In this document: positions 9,132-17,445 of the stretch, piece by piece
How positions within the stretch are numbered: position 1 is the first letter of the stretch
Layout of the letters: every line of letters starts with the position of its first letter
Source: Lachnoclostridium phytofermentans
Lineage (GTDB): Bacteria; Bacillota; Clostridia; Lachnospirales; Lachnospiraceae
Direction: 5' to 3'
Length of the DNA stretch: 64,000 bases
NCBI RefSeq assembly: GCF_000733755.1
Contig: NZ_JPOF01000006.1
Span: forward strand, 496,001-560,000
Made by a program: the position numbers and the translations under genes
Notes under the pieces: model-generated
Databases searched by the model: none
Told to the model about the DNA's origin: nothing
What the model saw: the letters and a program-made list of their open reading frames with translations, nothing else

Positions 9132-9177
9132 AAATATAGCAATGAATATATATGGTTGTTTATTCATTGCTATATTT
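9132..9177 (-). terminator. Rho-independent terminator of the alarmone synthetase gene
   Basis: A perfect 17-bp stem, AAATATAGCAATGAATA (9132-9148) with 9161-9177 around a 12-nt loop, followed by T-rich sequence on the minus strand. It lies 167 nt past the synthetase stop codon. Confidence 0.75.
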
Positions 9178-9343
9178 ATAAAGTTTCTTTTCTACAGTCT
9201 TAGGAAAGCATATATTTCTATCAGCTTTCCTTCATCAAATAAAGACAAACTTATTTTTCTTCTTTTCATAAATATTTTTCGTTAATCGTGCTTATGTTCC
9301 AACACTCCTCAATATAATGCAATGGTAAGTCAAAACAGATATA

Positions 9344-9910
9344 TCATATTTCATCTATTTTTCTTTTAATTTCTTGCATTTTTCGATCAGTATCTGAAAT
9401 CACATCTGCGCATTCCCTTAAACTATCCTCTAAAGCATTCTCATTTCCATAATTTCTCTTATATCTTAATTGATGCTCTAAACTTGCCCAAAAATCCATG
9501 GCGATTGTCCGTATTTGAACTTCAACTTTCAATGGTTGCTTTTTATCTGAGAAAAAGACCGGAATCTCAATTATAATATGTAGACTCCGATATCCACTTT
9601 CTTTTGGTTCTTTAATATAGTCCTTTACCCTAACCACTGTAATATCATCCTGTTTCATAATCATATTTGCAACTTCGTAAATATCATCTAAAAAGGAACA
9701 AATGATACGCACACCAGCAATATCTTCCAGTTCTATCATAGAATCTAAATTCACTTCGAATCCTTTTCTTATTAACTTTCCTATGATACTCTCTGAATCT
9801 TTTATTCTAGATTTAATTATTTCAATAGGACTACGGTTCGATTTCGTTTTTAATTCTACATTTAATATTTCAACTTTAGTGACAATCTCCTTAATCGCAC
9901 AATGATACAT
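9344..9910 (-). CDS. Small alarmone synthetase (RelA/SpoT synthetase domain), 5' end frameshifted
   Basis: A (p)ppGpp synthetase-only protein of 188 aa as read from the ATG at 9910. The catalytic core is intact: DIAGVRIICSF, KESGYRSLHIIIEIP and VEVQIRTIAMDFWASLEHQ, which carry the G-loop Tyr/His and the catalytic Glu of the family. There is no hydrolase domain. Usual homologues begin about 34 residues earlier with a segment ending in KxFLExAKxYQE. That segment is present here just upstream (9911-10011) in another frame, so the gene is frameshifted or needs a frame change. AGGA lies 8 nt before the ATG at 9910, so a shortened protein is possible. Confidence 0.85.
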   Translation of the reverse strand: MYHCAIKEIVTKVEILNVELKTKSNRSPIEIIKSRIKDSESIIGKLIRKGFEVNLDSMIELEDIAGVRIICSFLDDIYEVANMIMKQDDITVVRVKDYIKEPKESGYRSLHIIIEIPVFFSDKKQPLKVEVQIRTIAMDFWASLEHQLRYKRNYGNENALEDSLRECADVISDTDRKMQEIKRKIDEI

Positions 9911-10011
9911 ATAATTTCCTGATATGCTTTAGCTCTTTCTAAGAATTCTTTTGGCTGCTTTGAAAAAACAATAGTATCTAGTATTTTAATTTGTAGATTT
10001 TCTTCCTCCAA
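9911..10011 (-). pseudogene. Out-of-frame 5' end of the alarmone synthetase gene
   Basis: Reading from TTG at 10011 (AGGAG at 10020-10024, 8 nt spacing), the frame gives IKILDTIVFSKQ, then PKEFLERAKAYQEI, the expected N-terminal segment of this synthetase class. It then leaves the frame of the catalytic domain near 9908-9912. One added nucleotide in ATTATATG would join both parts into a protein of about 222 aa. This may be a true mutation, a sequencing error or a regulated frame change. Confidence 0.65.
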
Positions 10012-10209
10012 TTTAAGTTCTCCTAATATATTTGATTAAGTAATTTCATATCATTATTCTCATCTAGTCGTTTTTTTATAAGTTTTGCATTATCAAAAAA
10101 AGTTAGTAAAACCTTAGTTGAAATTCTTAATATTAAAATCTAGAAACGATAACCAAACCAATCTCCATAATTGTTGTTTTAAAGTAAATTGCAAGACTTG
10201 CATTAATAT

Positions 10210-10554
10210 TTATAAAAGCTTCTCAAAACATACACTAGTCTCAACATTAGCATATTGCCCATAATTCTTGAGTTCTCCTAATAACATTTTCGCATATCCT
10301 TTTCCTCGATACGCAGGCAAAAGATACATTCGTTTTATTTCAACGGAGATTTCATCATATTCTTTGAAACAGCCACATCCTACTGCCACTTCTCCGTCTT
10401 TTAATAAGATAACAGTATCAATGTTTAATATCTTATTGAATTTCTGATAGAAACTTTGTTTATCTCCATTTCCTTTTTCCAAATCTTCATCTAACCTTTT
10501 TGCTAGATTAATAAAATCCTTTTCTTCGCTATTACATCGAAAAATTTGTACCAT
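10210..10554 (-). CDS. GNAT family N-acetyltransferase with an apparent internal deletion
   Basis: A 114-aa GNAT protein. The acetyl-CoA site LPAYRGKGYAKMLLGEL is present and the C-terminus ends NYGQY...SVCFEK, as in small GNAT enzymes that acetylate small amines. In that family about 30 residues with the pattern LETGxxQxEAIxLYxKxGY sit between these two elements. Here they are missing, in frame, between GEL and KNYGQY. The protein may be inactive. The start is the ATG at 10554, with GAGGG 5 nt upstream. Confidence 0.78.
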   Translation of the reverse strand: MVQIFRCNSEEKDFINLAKRLDEDLEKGNGDKQSFYQKFNKILNIDTVILLKDGEVAVGCGCFKEYDEISVEIKRMYLLPAYRGKGYAKMLLGELKNYGQYANVETSVCFEKLL

Positions 10555-10585
10555 GAATACCCTCACTTTATTATGCTTTATAGTT

Positions 10586-10657
10586 TTATTTGATCTTTGG
10601 CACTACCATCTGCATAATCAATCCTGTCTCATCAAGCATCGGGATTTTTGGTATCAT
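10586..10657 (-). CDS. Possible 23-residue peptide with a strong ribosome binding site
   Basis: ATG at 10657 opens a 23-codon frame (begins MIPKIPMLDET, ends in Lys). AAGGAGGA at 10664-10671 is spaced 6 nt from it, which is as good as any site in the window. It lies between the NUDIX and acetyltransferase genes on the same strand. The same frame stays open upstream into the NUDIX gene, so it could also be the tail of an older gene. No family recognised. Confidence 0.35.
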   Translation of the reverse strand: MIPKIPMLDETGLIMQMVVPKIK

Positions 10658-10754
10658 AGTATATCCTCCTTGAAAGATGAAATTAGCGGAGAATGCTAGA
10701 CAAATAGTATCTATAATCTCATCCATATTACATTTAAAATCATTCGCCGCTAGT

Positions 10755-11171
10755 TCAATAAATTTTAGATTCACCAATGCCGTATTGTCTAACCTGTTCC
10801 ACCATATGTCCGATATTTCCCTCTCCAGCAAATTTACTGCGATCAAAGAAATCCTCCGTCATATCAAACCATACCAAAGGATGATCTTCCTCTTGTAAAA
10901 GAACCTCACCTTCCAAATATCCAACATATACCTCAACATAACAATCCTGATTATAGTAAGTAAAATCCATCATATGATGAAGATTGACATTATCCTGAGA
11001 AATCCCGGTTTCTTCATATAACTCACGATATGCAGAGTCAAATCCATCTTCTCCTTCTTCAATTTTACCGCCCACAAGATTGTAGAGTCCTAGATAAGGT
11101 TCTTTTTTTCTCTTGCAAAACAGTAAATCACCGTTTTGACGAAATATCATAATACAATTATATCCTTGCAT
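10755..11171 (-). CDS. NUDIX hydrolase
   Basis: A 138-aa nucleoside-diphosphate-X hydrolase, similar to 8-oxo-dGTP diphosphatase-like proteins of Firmicutes. The Nudix box is complete: GKIEEGEDGFDSAYRELYEETG, with the REL-x-EE metal-binding glutamates. The N-terminal strand MQGYNCIMIFRQNGDLLFC and the acidic C-terminal half fit the family length. The substrate is not predictable. The start is the ATG at 11171, behind GGAGGCTAATT. It follows the 117-aa gene by 14 nt and is likely cotranscribed with the DUF1576 gene upstream. Confidence 0.88.
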   Translation of the reverse strand: MQGYNCIMIFRQNGDLLFCKRKKEPYLGLYNLVGGKIEEGEDGFDSAYRELYEETGISQDNVNLHHMMDFTYYNQDCYVEVYVGYLEGEVLLQEEDHPLVWFDMTEDFFDRSKFAGEGNIGHMVEQVRQYGIGESKIY

Positions 11172-11185
11172 AATTAGCCTCCATG

Positions 11186-11539
11186 CTACGCTTTTCTAAA
11201 GAGTTGAATATGCAACTCTTTTCCTATTTTCGTAACATTTGCTTTATCCACCATAGCTCCAACCAAATGAAGCTCATCACCCGAGTCGTCCTCTCCAACT
11301 AATTGCCAATAATAACCTTCAATTTCATATTGACGCTGAGTATTTAAGTTATATTTCATTTTTTGAATAAATTCTTCTTCATATTCACACTCATATTGTA
11401 TTATGATAATTTCTGTATTCTGCTCATTTGGGGAAACCTTCGTATTTACTTTTATATCAATGTTCTCTGCACCGTTTAATAGGAACAAAGTTAGTATTTC
11501 ACTCACAATCTGAGCTATTTTTTTTGCCTCGTGTCTCAT
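11186..11539 (-). CDS. Conserved hypothetical protein coupled to the DUF1576 membrane protein
   Basis: A 117-aa soluble, acidic protein of unknown function. It has an N-terminal helix (MRHEAKKIAQIVSEILTLFLL), a strand-rich middle and a C-terminal LHLVGAMVDKANV segment. No known domain is recognised. Its ATG overlaps the stop codon of the DUF1576 gene by 4 nt (ATGA), which is strong evidence for translational coupling and a shared function with that membrane protein. Confidence 0.7.
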   Translation of the reverse strand: MRHEAKKIAQIVSEILTLFLLNGAENIDIKVNTKVSPNEQNTEIIIIQYECEYEEEFIQKMKYNLNTQRQYEIEGYYWQLVGEDDSGDELHLVGAMVDKANVTKIGKELHIQLFRKA

Positions 11540-12816
11540 CTATTTCTCTCCTTATGAAAAGCATCTAGTATTGGAATCATAACTCCTGCAACTAATCCAC
11601 CTGAGAATCCATTGTTATATAGGTTCACACCTCCATGTATCACTCCTACATTAGTCACGACAGCCATATGGAGAGCACCTGCTAGGAATCCAATGACTGG
11701 TCCGTATGTACCAGCGATTGGTGCTAGTGTAGTTGAAAATAAAACTGATATAATGATGCCTGTTGTTGATAGGTCATTTCCAAAGAATAAAGCCGTTACT
11801 ATAACACCAAGCATAACTGGTAGACAATTCTTGATATGCTTACCAAATGCACCAAATCCAACTACTGTGAAAATTCCTGCTAAGACCGGACCATTTACGA
11901 CACCCCCAATCAGCATTACATAAAACAGGCTTAAAAATCCAAGTAACGCCATATTTAGAAACGTTACTCCAAAACCTACCAGGTGTGTAAAATCAGTGAT
12001 CAGTCTTCCCTTATATTGTAGTATTTTTCCAAAGTCCATTATAGCACGACGATTGATATAAATACCAGTAAAGAAAAAGCCAAGAAATAAGCATAGTAAT
12101 ATTATGATAATAACCGGATGATTTTTTTCCGAGATAATATTCACTGGTTCAACCGTGATACCAAAGCTTCTCAGTACACTTGTTAACACGGTACCTACTA
12201 TTCCAGAAGTAAAACCAATATTATATAAATTATATCCATCATGAAATTTTAGCATATGTGAGGATAGAGGTACCAGGATAAATCCAATAAAAATACCAAC
12301 GCATACTGCAACAACAATAGCCCAAAATGGTCGTAGCAAACCAGAAAAACTAATTTCACTGACCAGCGGTGCTAATGCAGTGCCAAACATTAACGCAATG
12401 ATAATATCCTTAAAAGATATTTTCTTGTATATAGTATAAAAATAACCACCTAAATAAATTGGAATAATATTATATAGATTTTTACCAAAGAAGGAAAAGC
12501 CGATAACCGTAAAGAATGCTGCAATTAAAATACCATTCAACTTAAGTCGATAATGGTGCATAATATAGATATTTAAGAGACCCACTAAACCAACATTAAT
12601 AAATGCTGCTTCAATCCCACCAACCTCAATAAAATCTGTAACTAAGATGGTTGGCGTAAGTACAATATTGATAAATCCGTTAATAACCGAGTGAAAACTT
12701 CCATTATAAATACCGTAGATAATTCCTACGATTAAAAATACTATAGGTAGTACAGATAATAAGCCTAGTTTTCTGATACGACCAATGTCTTTCTCATCTA
12801 CTTTGTTTAACTCCAA
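11536..12816 (-). CDS. DUF1576 family integral membrane protein
   Basis: A 426-aa very hydrophobic protein with about 10-12 membrane segments, matching DUF1576. The two halves are related: GFSFFGKNLYNIIPIYLG matches GFGAFGKHIKNCLPVMLG, and HDGYNLYNIGFTSGIVG matches HGGVNLYNNGFSGGLVAG. A duplicated fold of this kind is typical of transporters or channels, so a transport role is reasonable but unproven. It leads a small operon with the 117-aa gene and the NUDIX gene. Confidence 0.85.
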   Translation of the reverse strand: MELNKVDEKDIGRIRKLGLLSVLPIVFLIVGIIYGIYNGSFHSVINGFINIVLTPTILVTDFIEVGGIEAAFINVGLVGLLNIYIMHHYRLKLNGILIAAFFTVIGFSFFGKNLYNIIPIYLGGYFYTIYKKISFKDIIIALMFGTALAPLVSEISFSGLLRPFWAIVVAVCVGIFIGFILVPLSSHMLKFHDGYNLYNIGFTSGIVGTVLTSVLRSFGITVEPVNIISEKNHPVIIIILLCLFLGFFFTGIYINRRAIMDFGKILQYKGRLITDFTHLVGFGVTFLNMALLGFLSLFYVMLIGGVVNGPVLAGIFTVVGFGAFGKHIKNCLPVMLGVIVTALFFGNDLSTTGIIISVLFSTTLAPIAGTYGPVIGFLAGALHMAVVTNVGVIHGGVNLYNNGFSGGLVAGVMIPILDAFHKERNR

Positions 12817-13114
12817 AAAGTAACCTCCTCATGTTATCAATTTATAGTAATAACATTTTACAAGAATAGTATACTATTTGACAATAATTTTTTATGCAAA
12901 AAATCTTCGTTCCTTCATTTTCTCAATCTAAAAAAGTAATTTCATTCATTCAAAATTTAAGTGGATGATAAACCCTTCCATAAATAAAAGCGTGTTACAC
13001 AAACTTTTCCAGTCATAAATCATCATTTGTGATTTTGTCACAGAAGTACGCACAATGACTCTGTTATAATCACTCATCATAATAGGAAATAACAAAAGAA
13101 GGGTGGTCATAGTT

Positions 13115-13987
13115 ATGGCAAATGTAATTATCATCGGAAACGGTCCAGCAGGTATTTCTACCGCTTTATATACAATTAGAGCAGGAATAGAAACAACGGT
13201 TATCGGAAAAGATTTCGGTGCATTAGGAAAAGCATCTGAGATAGAAAACTATTATGGCTTTAGTCAACCTATTTCTGGTAAATATTTAGTACAAGAAGGG
13301 GTAGAAGGAGCAAAAAGACTTGGAGTACACTTTATCTCTGATGAAGTATTGGGACTTAATTTTACAGATCAATTTGTGGTGAAAACAAAGAATGAGGATT
13401 ACTCTGCTACAAGTGTTGTTATCGCTACTGGAACTTCCCGTAATACTCCTAAGATTAAGAGATTGAAAGAATTAGAAGGCCGCGGTGTTAGTTACTGTGC
13501 CGTCTGTGATGCTTTCTTTTATAGAGGAAAGGATGTTGCAGTGCTAGGTGATGGAGAATATGCACTTCATGAAGCCTTAGAATTATTACAAACTTCAAAT
13601 TCAGTTACTATTCTTACCAACGGCAAAACACCAAACATTGTTATTCCAGAAACCATTAAGGTAATTACAACTCCTATTGAAGCACTTGATGGAGACGAAG
13701 TACTAGAATCCGTTTTCTTTCAAGATGGAAGTAACTTATCTGTATCTGGGTTATTTGTTGCAGTTGGAGTAGCTGGTAGTACCGATCTAGCGAAAAAAAT
13801 TGGTGCTGCTACAGAAAATAATAGAATCTTAGTCGATGAGAACATGTCCACGAATATTCCTGGACTCTATGCAGCAGGTGATTGTACTGGTGGATTATTA
13901 CAAATATCCAAAGCGGTATACGATGGAGCTAAAGCTGGAACTGCAATTATAAAGGAACTCAGAAACCAAAAAGTAAAAACAGCATGA
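13115..13987 (+). CDS. Thioredoxin reductase-like FAD-dependent oxidoreductase
   Basis: A 290-aa flavoprotein of the thioredoxin reductase fold. The FAD motif VIIIGNGPAGIS opens the protein, the redox-active C-x2-C is in SYCAVCDAFFY, and the closing FAD motif is GLYAAGDCTGGLLQ. The second nucleotide motif reads VAVLGDGEYALHEAL; the usual GxGxxAxxEA is altered, so NADPH may not be the electron donor. Related clostridial proteins use ferredoxin, which is inference here. The start is the ATG at 13115, with AAGAAGGGTGG upstream. The DUF6132 gene follows after 21 nt. Confidence 0.9.
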   Translation: MANVIIIGNGPAGISTALYTIRAGIETTVIGKDFGALGKASEIENYYGFSQPISGKYLVQEGVEGAKRLGVHFISDEVLGLNFTDQFVVKTKNEDYSATSVVIATGTSRNTPKIKRLKELEGRGVSYCAVCDAFFYRGKDVAVLGDGEYALHEALELLQTSNSVTILTNGKTPNIVIPETIKVITTPIEALDGDEVLESVFFQDGSNLSVSGLFVAVGVAGSTDLAKKIGAATENNRILVDENMSTNIPGLYAAGDCTGGLLQISKAVYDGAKAGTAIIKELRNQKVKTA

Positions 13988-14008
13988 CTTTTTAAATTGG
14001 AGGTATCT

Positions 14009-14173
14009 ATGGCGGTTATAAAAATATTACTTGGAGCAGTTGTTGGAGGATTTTTAGGACATCTTTATTATAAAAAGGTAGGGTGTGCTTCCGGCTCTTG
14101 CCCTATTACTTCAAAGCCGTTGAATTCAACACTTTATGGGGTGATACTAGGTGCATTAATTATGAGCTCGTAG
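14009..14173 (+). CDS. DUF6132 family small membrane protein (54 aa)
   Basis: A short protein with two glycine-rich membrane helices. The first is ILLGAVVGGFLGHLYYK. It is followed by the signature GCASGSCPIT-S-P and a second helix LYGVILGALIM. This GC-x-SGSCPIT pattern marks DUF6132 proteins, which often sit beside rhodanese or thioredoxin-like genes. GGAGG is 7 nt before the ATG. It forms an operon with the thioredoxin-reductase-like gene, so a thiol or sulfur redox role at the membrane is a fair guess. Confidence 0.85.
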   Translation: MAVIKILLGAVVGGFLGHLYYKKVGCASGSCPITSKPLNSTLYGVILGALIMSS

Positions 14174-14187
14174 CTAAACAAATTGCC

Positions 14188-14231
14188 AAGAAAGCCAGAC
14201 AGTTATGAATATCTAACCGTCTGGCTTTCTT
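14188..14231. terminator. Bidirectional rho-independent terminator
   Basis: An 18-bp stem (14188-14205 with 14214-14231, one G-T pair) contains the core AAGAAAGCCAGAC. It lies between convergent DUF6132 and D-aminoacylase genes. Confidence 0.85.
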
Positions 14232-14266
14232 CTTATATGTTTATTCTTATATATTTTCTCCTATGT

Positions 14267-15859
14267 TTATCTCTTGTTTCTAATTACCCTACCATTTAAA
14301 ACCCCGGTATGTTTCCCATGTTCCACCACAACCTTACCATTTACAATAACATATTCAATACCTGCTGGATATTGGATTGGTTCAACAAAGGTACCTTTGT
14401 CTTCAATTGTGTTAGGATCAAATATTGTGATATCTGCAAAGTAACCTTCTTTTAACAGTCCTCTATTCTTAATGCTCATAGCCTCCGCAGCCTTAGACGT
14501 CAACTTCTTCACTGCTTCTTCGATTGTCATTATCTTCTCTTCACGTACATACTTTCCAAGAATTCTTGGGAAGCTTCCATAAAGTCTTGGATGCGGTTTT
14601 CCAGGAGCTAATAAGCCATCCGTACAAGCATTCATCTCAGGACGAGCCATAAATAATTTCACATGGTCTTCTACTCCATAGAAGTCTACCATACCAACTG
14701 CATTTTCTTCCTCCATTAGAAGGTCAAAGGCAGCGGTAAATGGATCTAGATTTCGAAGCTCTGCTAGCTGAGTAATACTTAAGCCAACAGCATCTTTGTT
14801 TTTCTCTGTCACTACACTGGTTACATAAATATTTTCAAATCCAGCAAAGTCAACAAAGTTATCCCAGCCATGAATTCCATGCTCCATGTCATAGCGCATC
14901 TTCTTACGCATTTCTGGATCTCTTAATCGTTCGATTACTTTATTCGTTCCGCCATCATGAACCCAAGGTGGAAGAATTGCTCCCATCATCGTACTGCCGG
15001 CAACATAAGGATACTGATCAAAGCTTACCCTGATACCTTCTGCTTTTGCTTGTTCTAATTGAGAAAGTACTGTATCGATTTTATCCCAGTTTTTCTTACC
15101 AGCAACTTTAAAGTGAGACCAGTGAACTCTAACTCCTGATTTTCTGCCTATTTCAATTACTTCATTCATAGAATCAACAATCGTGTCTGCTTCGCTTCGC
15201 TGATGAATAACAAATACACCATCAAACTCAGCAACCACCTTACACATTTCAATGATTTCTTTGCTTTCTGAATATGCACAAGGAATATAGATTAATCCTG
15301 TAGATAAACCAAAAGCTCCTGCTTCCATTTCTCTACGGGTAATCTCTTTCATCTTCTCAATTTCTTCATCTGTTGGCTGACGATTGCCAAGTCCCATGGC
15401 CTCCATACGGATATTACCATGCGGAACCAGATAGCATTCATTAATACCAGGACCAACCTTTTCAATCATCTTTAAATAATTATCGGTTGTTTGATAAGTC
15501 CAATCAATTTCATCACTAACTCCATCCAGCCCAGCGATATTTTTACGCCAATCTGAGATATATTCCAAAGGAAGAGGTGCCATAGAAACACCATCCTGAC
15601 CTAAAACTTCTGTCGTAATACCCTGCATTACCTTTGGCATTACCTGAGGACGCAATAAAACATCCAAATCACTGTGGGAATGAGTATCGATAAAACCAGG
15701 TGCAACTATAAGACCTTTGGCATCAATTACCTTATCAACACCTGTGTCACTAATCTGTCCTATTTTTTCTATTCTTTCCTCTTGAATTAATAGGTCAGCC
15801 TGATAGGCTGGCTCTCCGCTTCCATCAACAATTGTAGCATTTTTAATTAAAGTTTTTAT
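14267..15859 (-). CDS. D-aminoacylase / N-acyl-D-amino-acid deacylase family amidohydrolase
   Basis: The frame runs 530 codons, the normal size for this family, only if it starts at an ATA codon at 15859. The first ATG-like start inside (15667) would remove the metal-binding PGFIDTHSHSDLD motif. The N-terminus reads KTLIKNATIVDGSGEP, as expected. AAGGAAG is about 8 nt before ATA, so an ATG-to-ATA change is likely. The enzyme hydrolyses N-acyl-D-amino acids or related N-carbonyl compounds. As the last gene of the purine operon, it probably cleaves an N-substituted degradation intermediate. Further motifs: VIHQRSEAD, VHWSHFKVAG and a conserved Asp in NACTDGLLAP. Confidence 0.88.
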   Translation of the reverse strand: MKTLIKNATIVDGSGEPAYQADLLIQEERIEKIGQISDTGVDKVIDAKGLIVAPGFIDTHSHSDLDVLLRPQVMPKVMQGITTEVLGQDGVSMAPLPLEYISDWRKNIAGLDGVSDEIDWTYQTTDNYLKMIEKVGPGINECYLVPHGNIRMEAMGLGNRQPTDEEIEKMKEITRREMEAGAFGLSTGLIYIPCAYSESKEIIEMCKVVAEFDGVFVIHQRSEADTIVDSMNEVIEIGRKSGVRVHWSHFKVAGKKNWDKIDTVLSQLEQAKAEGIRVSFDQYPYVAGSTMMGAILPPWVHDGGTNKVIERLRDPEMRKKMRYDMEHGIHGWDNFVDFAGFENIYVTSVVTEKNKDAVGLSITQLAELRNLDPFTAAFDLLMEEENAVGMVDFYGVEDHVKLFMARPEMNACTDGLLAPGKPHPRLYGSFPRILGKYVREEKIMTIEEAVKKLTSKAAEAMSIKNRGLLKEGYFADITIFDPNTIEDKGTFVEPIQYPAGIEYVIVNGKVVVEHGKHTGVLNGRVIRNKR

Positions 15860-15891
15860 AAGTCACACTTCCTTTCAAAAGAGTTACAGTT

Positions 15892-15914
15892 AAGTTTGAA
15901 ATCTTTTCAAACTT
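15892..15914 (-). promoter_or_regulatory. Leader palindrome upstream of the D-aminoacylase gene
   Basis: Perfect 10-bp arms AAGTTTGAAA (15892-15901) and TTTCAAACTT (15905-15914), 3 nt apart, lie 33 nt before the start. The core AAGTTTG...CAAACTT recurs upstream of the hydantoinase gene (24345-24366). It is an operator or an RNA stem. Confidence 0.5.
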
Positions 15915-16233
15915 ACTATTTAAGACAGTATCAAATCAGCAAGCGCATTCAATATGCTAAGTTATTAGATGCTATGTTATTAGATTCTTTCTTCTTGAGC
16001 ATGCTCGATAGTACCTAATTGCAGCACTCCAATCTGTATACTCTTACACTTATGTCAAAACCACATCTGCTTGCAGATGTGGTATGGTATTGATTTACAT
16101 ATCAAACATTGTCTGCTATGAAAAGCAAATATTAATGACAATGAAAAGTTCACAAAACGCGCCTTCCATTGTTTATATAACCTCAAAATCAATCAGAAGA
16201 ATATCAAATGATTTTAAATTAATATTGCTATAG
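15915..16233. other. Intergenic region between ygeY-like and D-aminoacylase genes
   Basis: About 320 bp without a reading frame. It contains the hairpin at 16060-16083 and otherwise AT-rich sequence with no recognised structure. The spacing is larger than at other junctions of this operon, so an internal promoter is possible. Confidence 0.4.
16060..16083 (-). terminator. Hairpin downstream of the ygeY-like gene
   Basis: Perfect 11-bp arms ACCACATCTGC (16060-16070) and GCAGATGTGGT (16073-16083) lie 2 nt apart. On the minus strand only TTTTG follows, so termination would be partial at best. An mRNA-stabilising 3' stem is equally possible. Confidence 0.5.
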
Positions 16234-17418
16234 TTATACTAATAACGCTTTCATTACACCGTAGTAACATTCACAGACCTTAGTAAGTTGCTCTACTTCA
16301 ATATATTCATCTACCGTATGAGCTAAATTCTCACGAGAAGGTCCAATACCTAATGTCTTAATGCCTGCTTCTCCTGCATAATGAGAACCATTGGTACAGA
16401 AATTATACTGTGTAATCTCTGGGTTAAATCCTGCATTATTAAGTTCCCCTACAACAGCTTGAACCCATGGTTCGTCTTTATCATATAACCAGCCAGGGAA
16501 GAATCTTTCTCCTTCGATTTTGTTTCCGGTATAGCACATTTCTTCGCCTACCGCATAGGAAACCTTCGCTTTTAATTCAGGGTCTTCTGCCATTAATTTC
16601 TCTAATAACTCTCTAATTGGAGCAATTACAGATTCCTTTGTCTCACCAACTAATAAACGGCGATCATAAGTTGCACGGCAATATTCAGGAACAACAGAAG
16701 CTCCAGGATATGGTGCAGACTTGATATCAGTTAACTCTAAGATACCCTTTCCTAATACAGGGTGCTCTGTTGGAACTAAGTCTCTAATTGCATTAATTAC
16801 CTTGCTCATCTTATAAACAGCATTAATTCCCTTCTCAGGATTTGCAGAGTGAGCTGGTTTACCAAAGGTTTCTACTACGATTTCCCCTCGACCACGTTGA
16901 CCGATTTTAACATTTAACTGACTTGCTTCCCCAATGATTACATAATCTGGCTTAAAGTTTTTGGAGATTTCGCGCGCTGCTACACCTTCAAAACACTCTT
17001 CATGAACAACACCAGCAATTAGGATTTCACCGGCAAAATCACGCTTCGTATCCTCTGCAAAGTATTTTGCAGCTGCGGTAAATGCAGATACTGCACCCTT
17101 CATATCAGAGGTACCACGGCCATATAACTTACCGTCTACAATTTCACCAGCAAATGGCTTCTGCGTCCACTTGCTTTCATCCGATACAGGTACTGTATCA
17201 ATATGTCCATCAAATAAAACCTTTGGTCCTGGACGATTTCCCTTGATTACTCCAATTACGTTACCATATCTATCATAAGTAACATCATCAAAACCATTTG
17301 CCTTACAGAACTCCCCTATTGTCTGGGCAGCTTGTTTTTCTTCTCCTGAATAGCTTTTTGCCTGTATCATTTTCTGTGTTAATTTAATTAATTCTTGTTC
17401 TCTGTTTCCGTTAAGCAT
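16234..17418 (-). CDS. ygeY: YgeY family M20 metallopeptidase/deacylase
   Basis: A 394-aa zinc amidohydrolase of the M20/ArgE/DapE group, close to YgeY of purine-degradation clusters. Metal ligands are visible in LFDGHIDTVP, RGTSDMKGAVS and HEECFEG (the EE pair). The later HAS in GKPAHSANP and the C-terminal H in NLAHTVDEYIE complete the site. YgeY-type enzymes are proposed to act on an N-carbamoyl or ureido intermediate before diaminopropionate is released; this is known only in outline. The start is the ATG at 17418, with AAAGGAG 8 nt upstream. It is the gene after dpaL in the operon. Confidence 0.9.
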   Translation of the reverse strand: MLNGNREQELIKLTQKMIQAKSYSGEEKQAAQTIGEFCKANGFDDVTYDRYGNVIGVIKGNRPGPKVLFDGHIDTVPVSDESKWTQKPFAGEIVDGKLYGRGTSDMKGAVSAFTAAAKYFAEDTKRDFAGEILIAGVVHEECFEGVAAREISKNFKPDYVIIGEASQLNVKIGQRGRGEIVVETFGKPAHSANPEKGINAVYKMSKVINAIRDLVPTEHPVLGKGILELTDIKSAPYPGASVVPEYCRATYDRRLLVGETKESVIAPIRELLEKLMAEDPELKAKVSYAVGEEMCYTGNKIEGERFFPGWLYDKDEPWVQAVVGELNNAGFNPEITQYNFCTNGSHYAGEAGIKTLGIGPSRENLAHTVDEYIEVEQLTKVCECYYGVMKALLV

Positions 17419-17445
17419 TGTGCTATCTCCTTTCTTGTACCCGTG

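Noticed and set aside
10658-10846. Extension of the 23-codon frame upstream into the NUDIX gene
   Set aside because: It overlaps the NUDIX coding sequence in another frame and has no ribosome binding site at its own start. Only the short frame with AAGGAGGA was kept, at low confidence.
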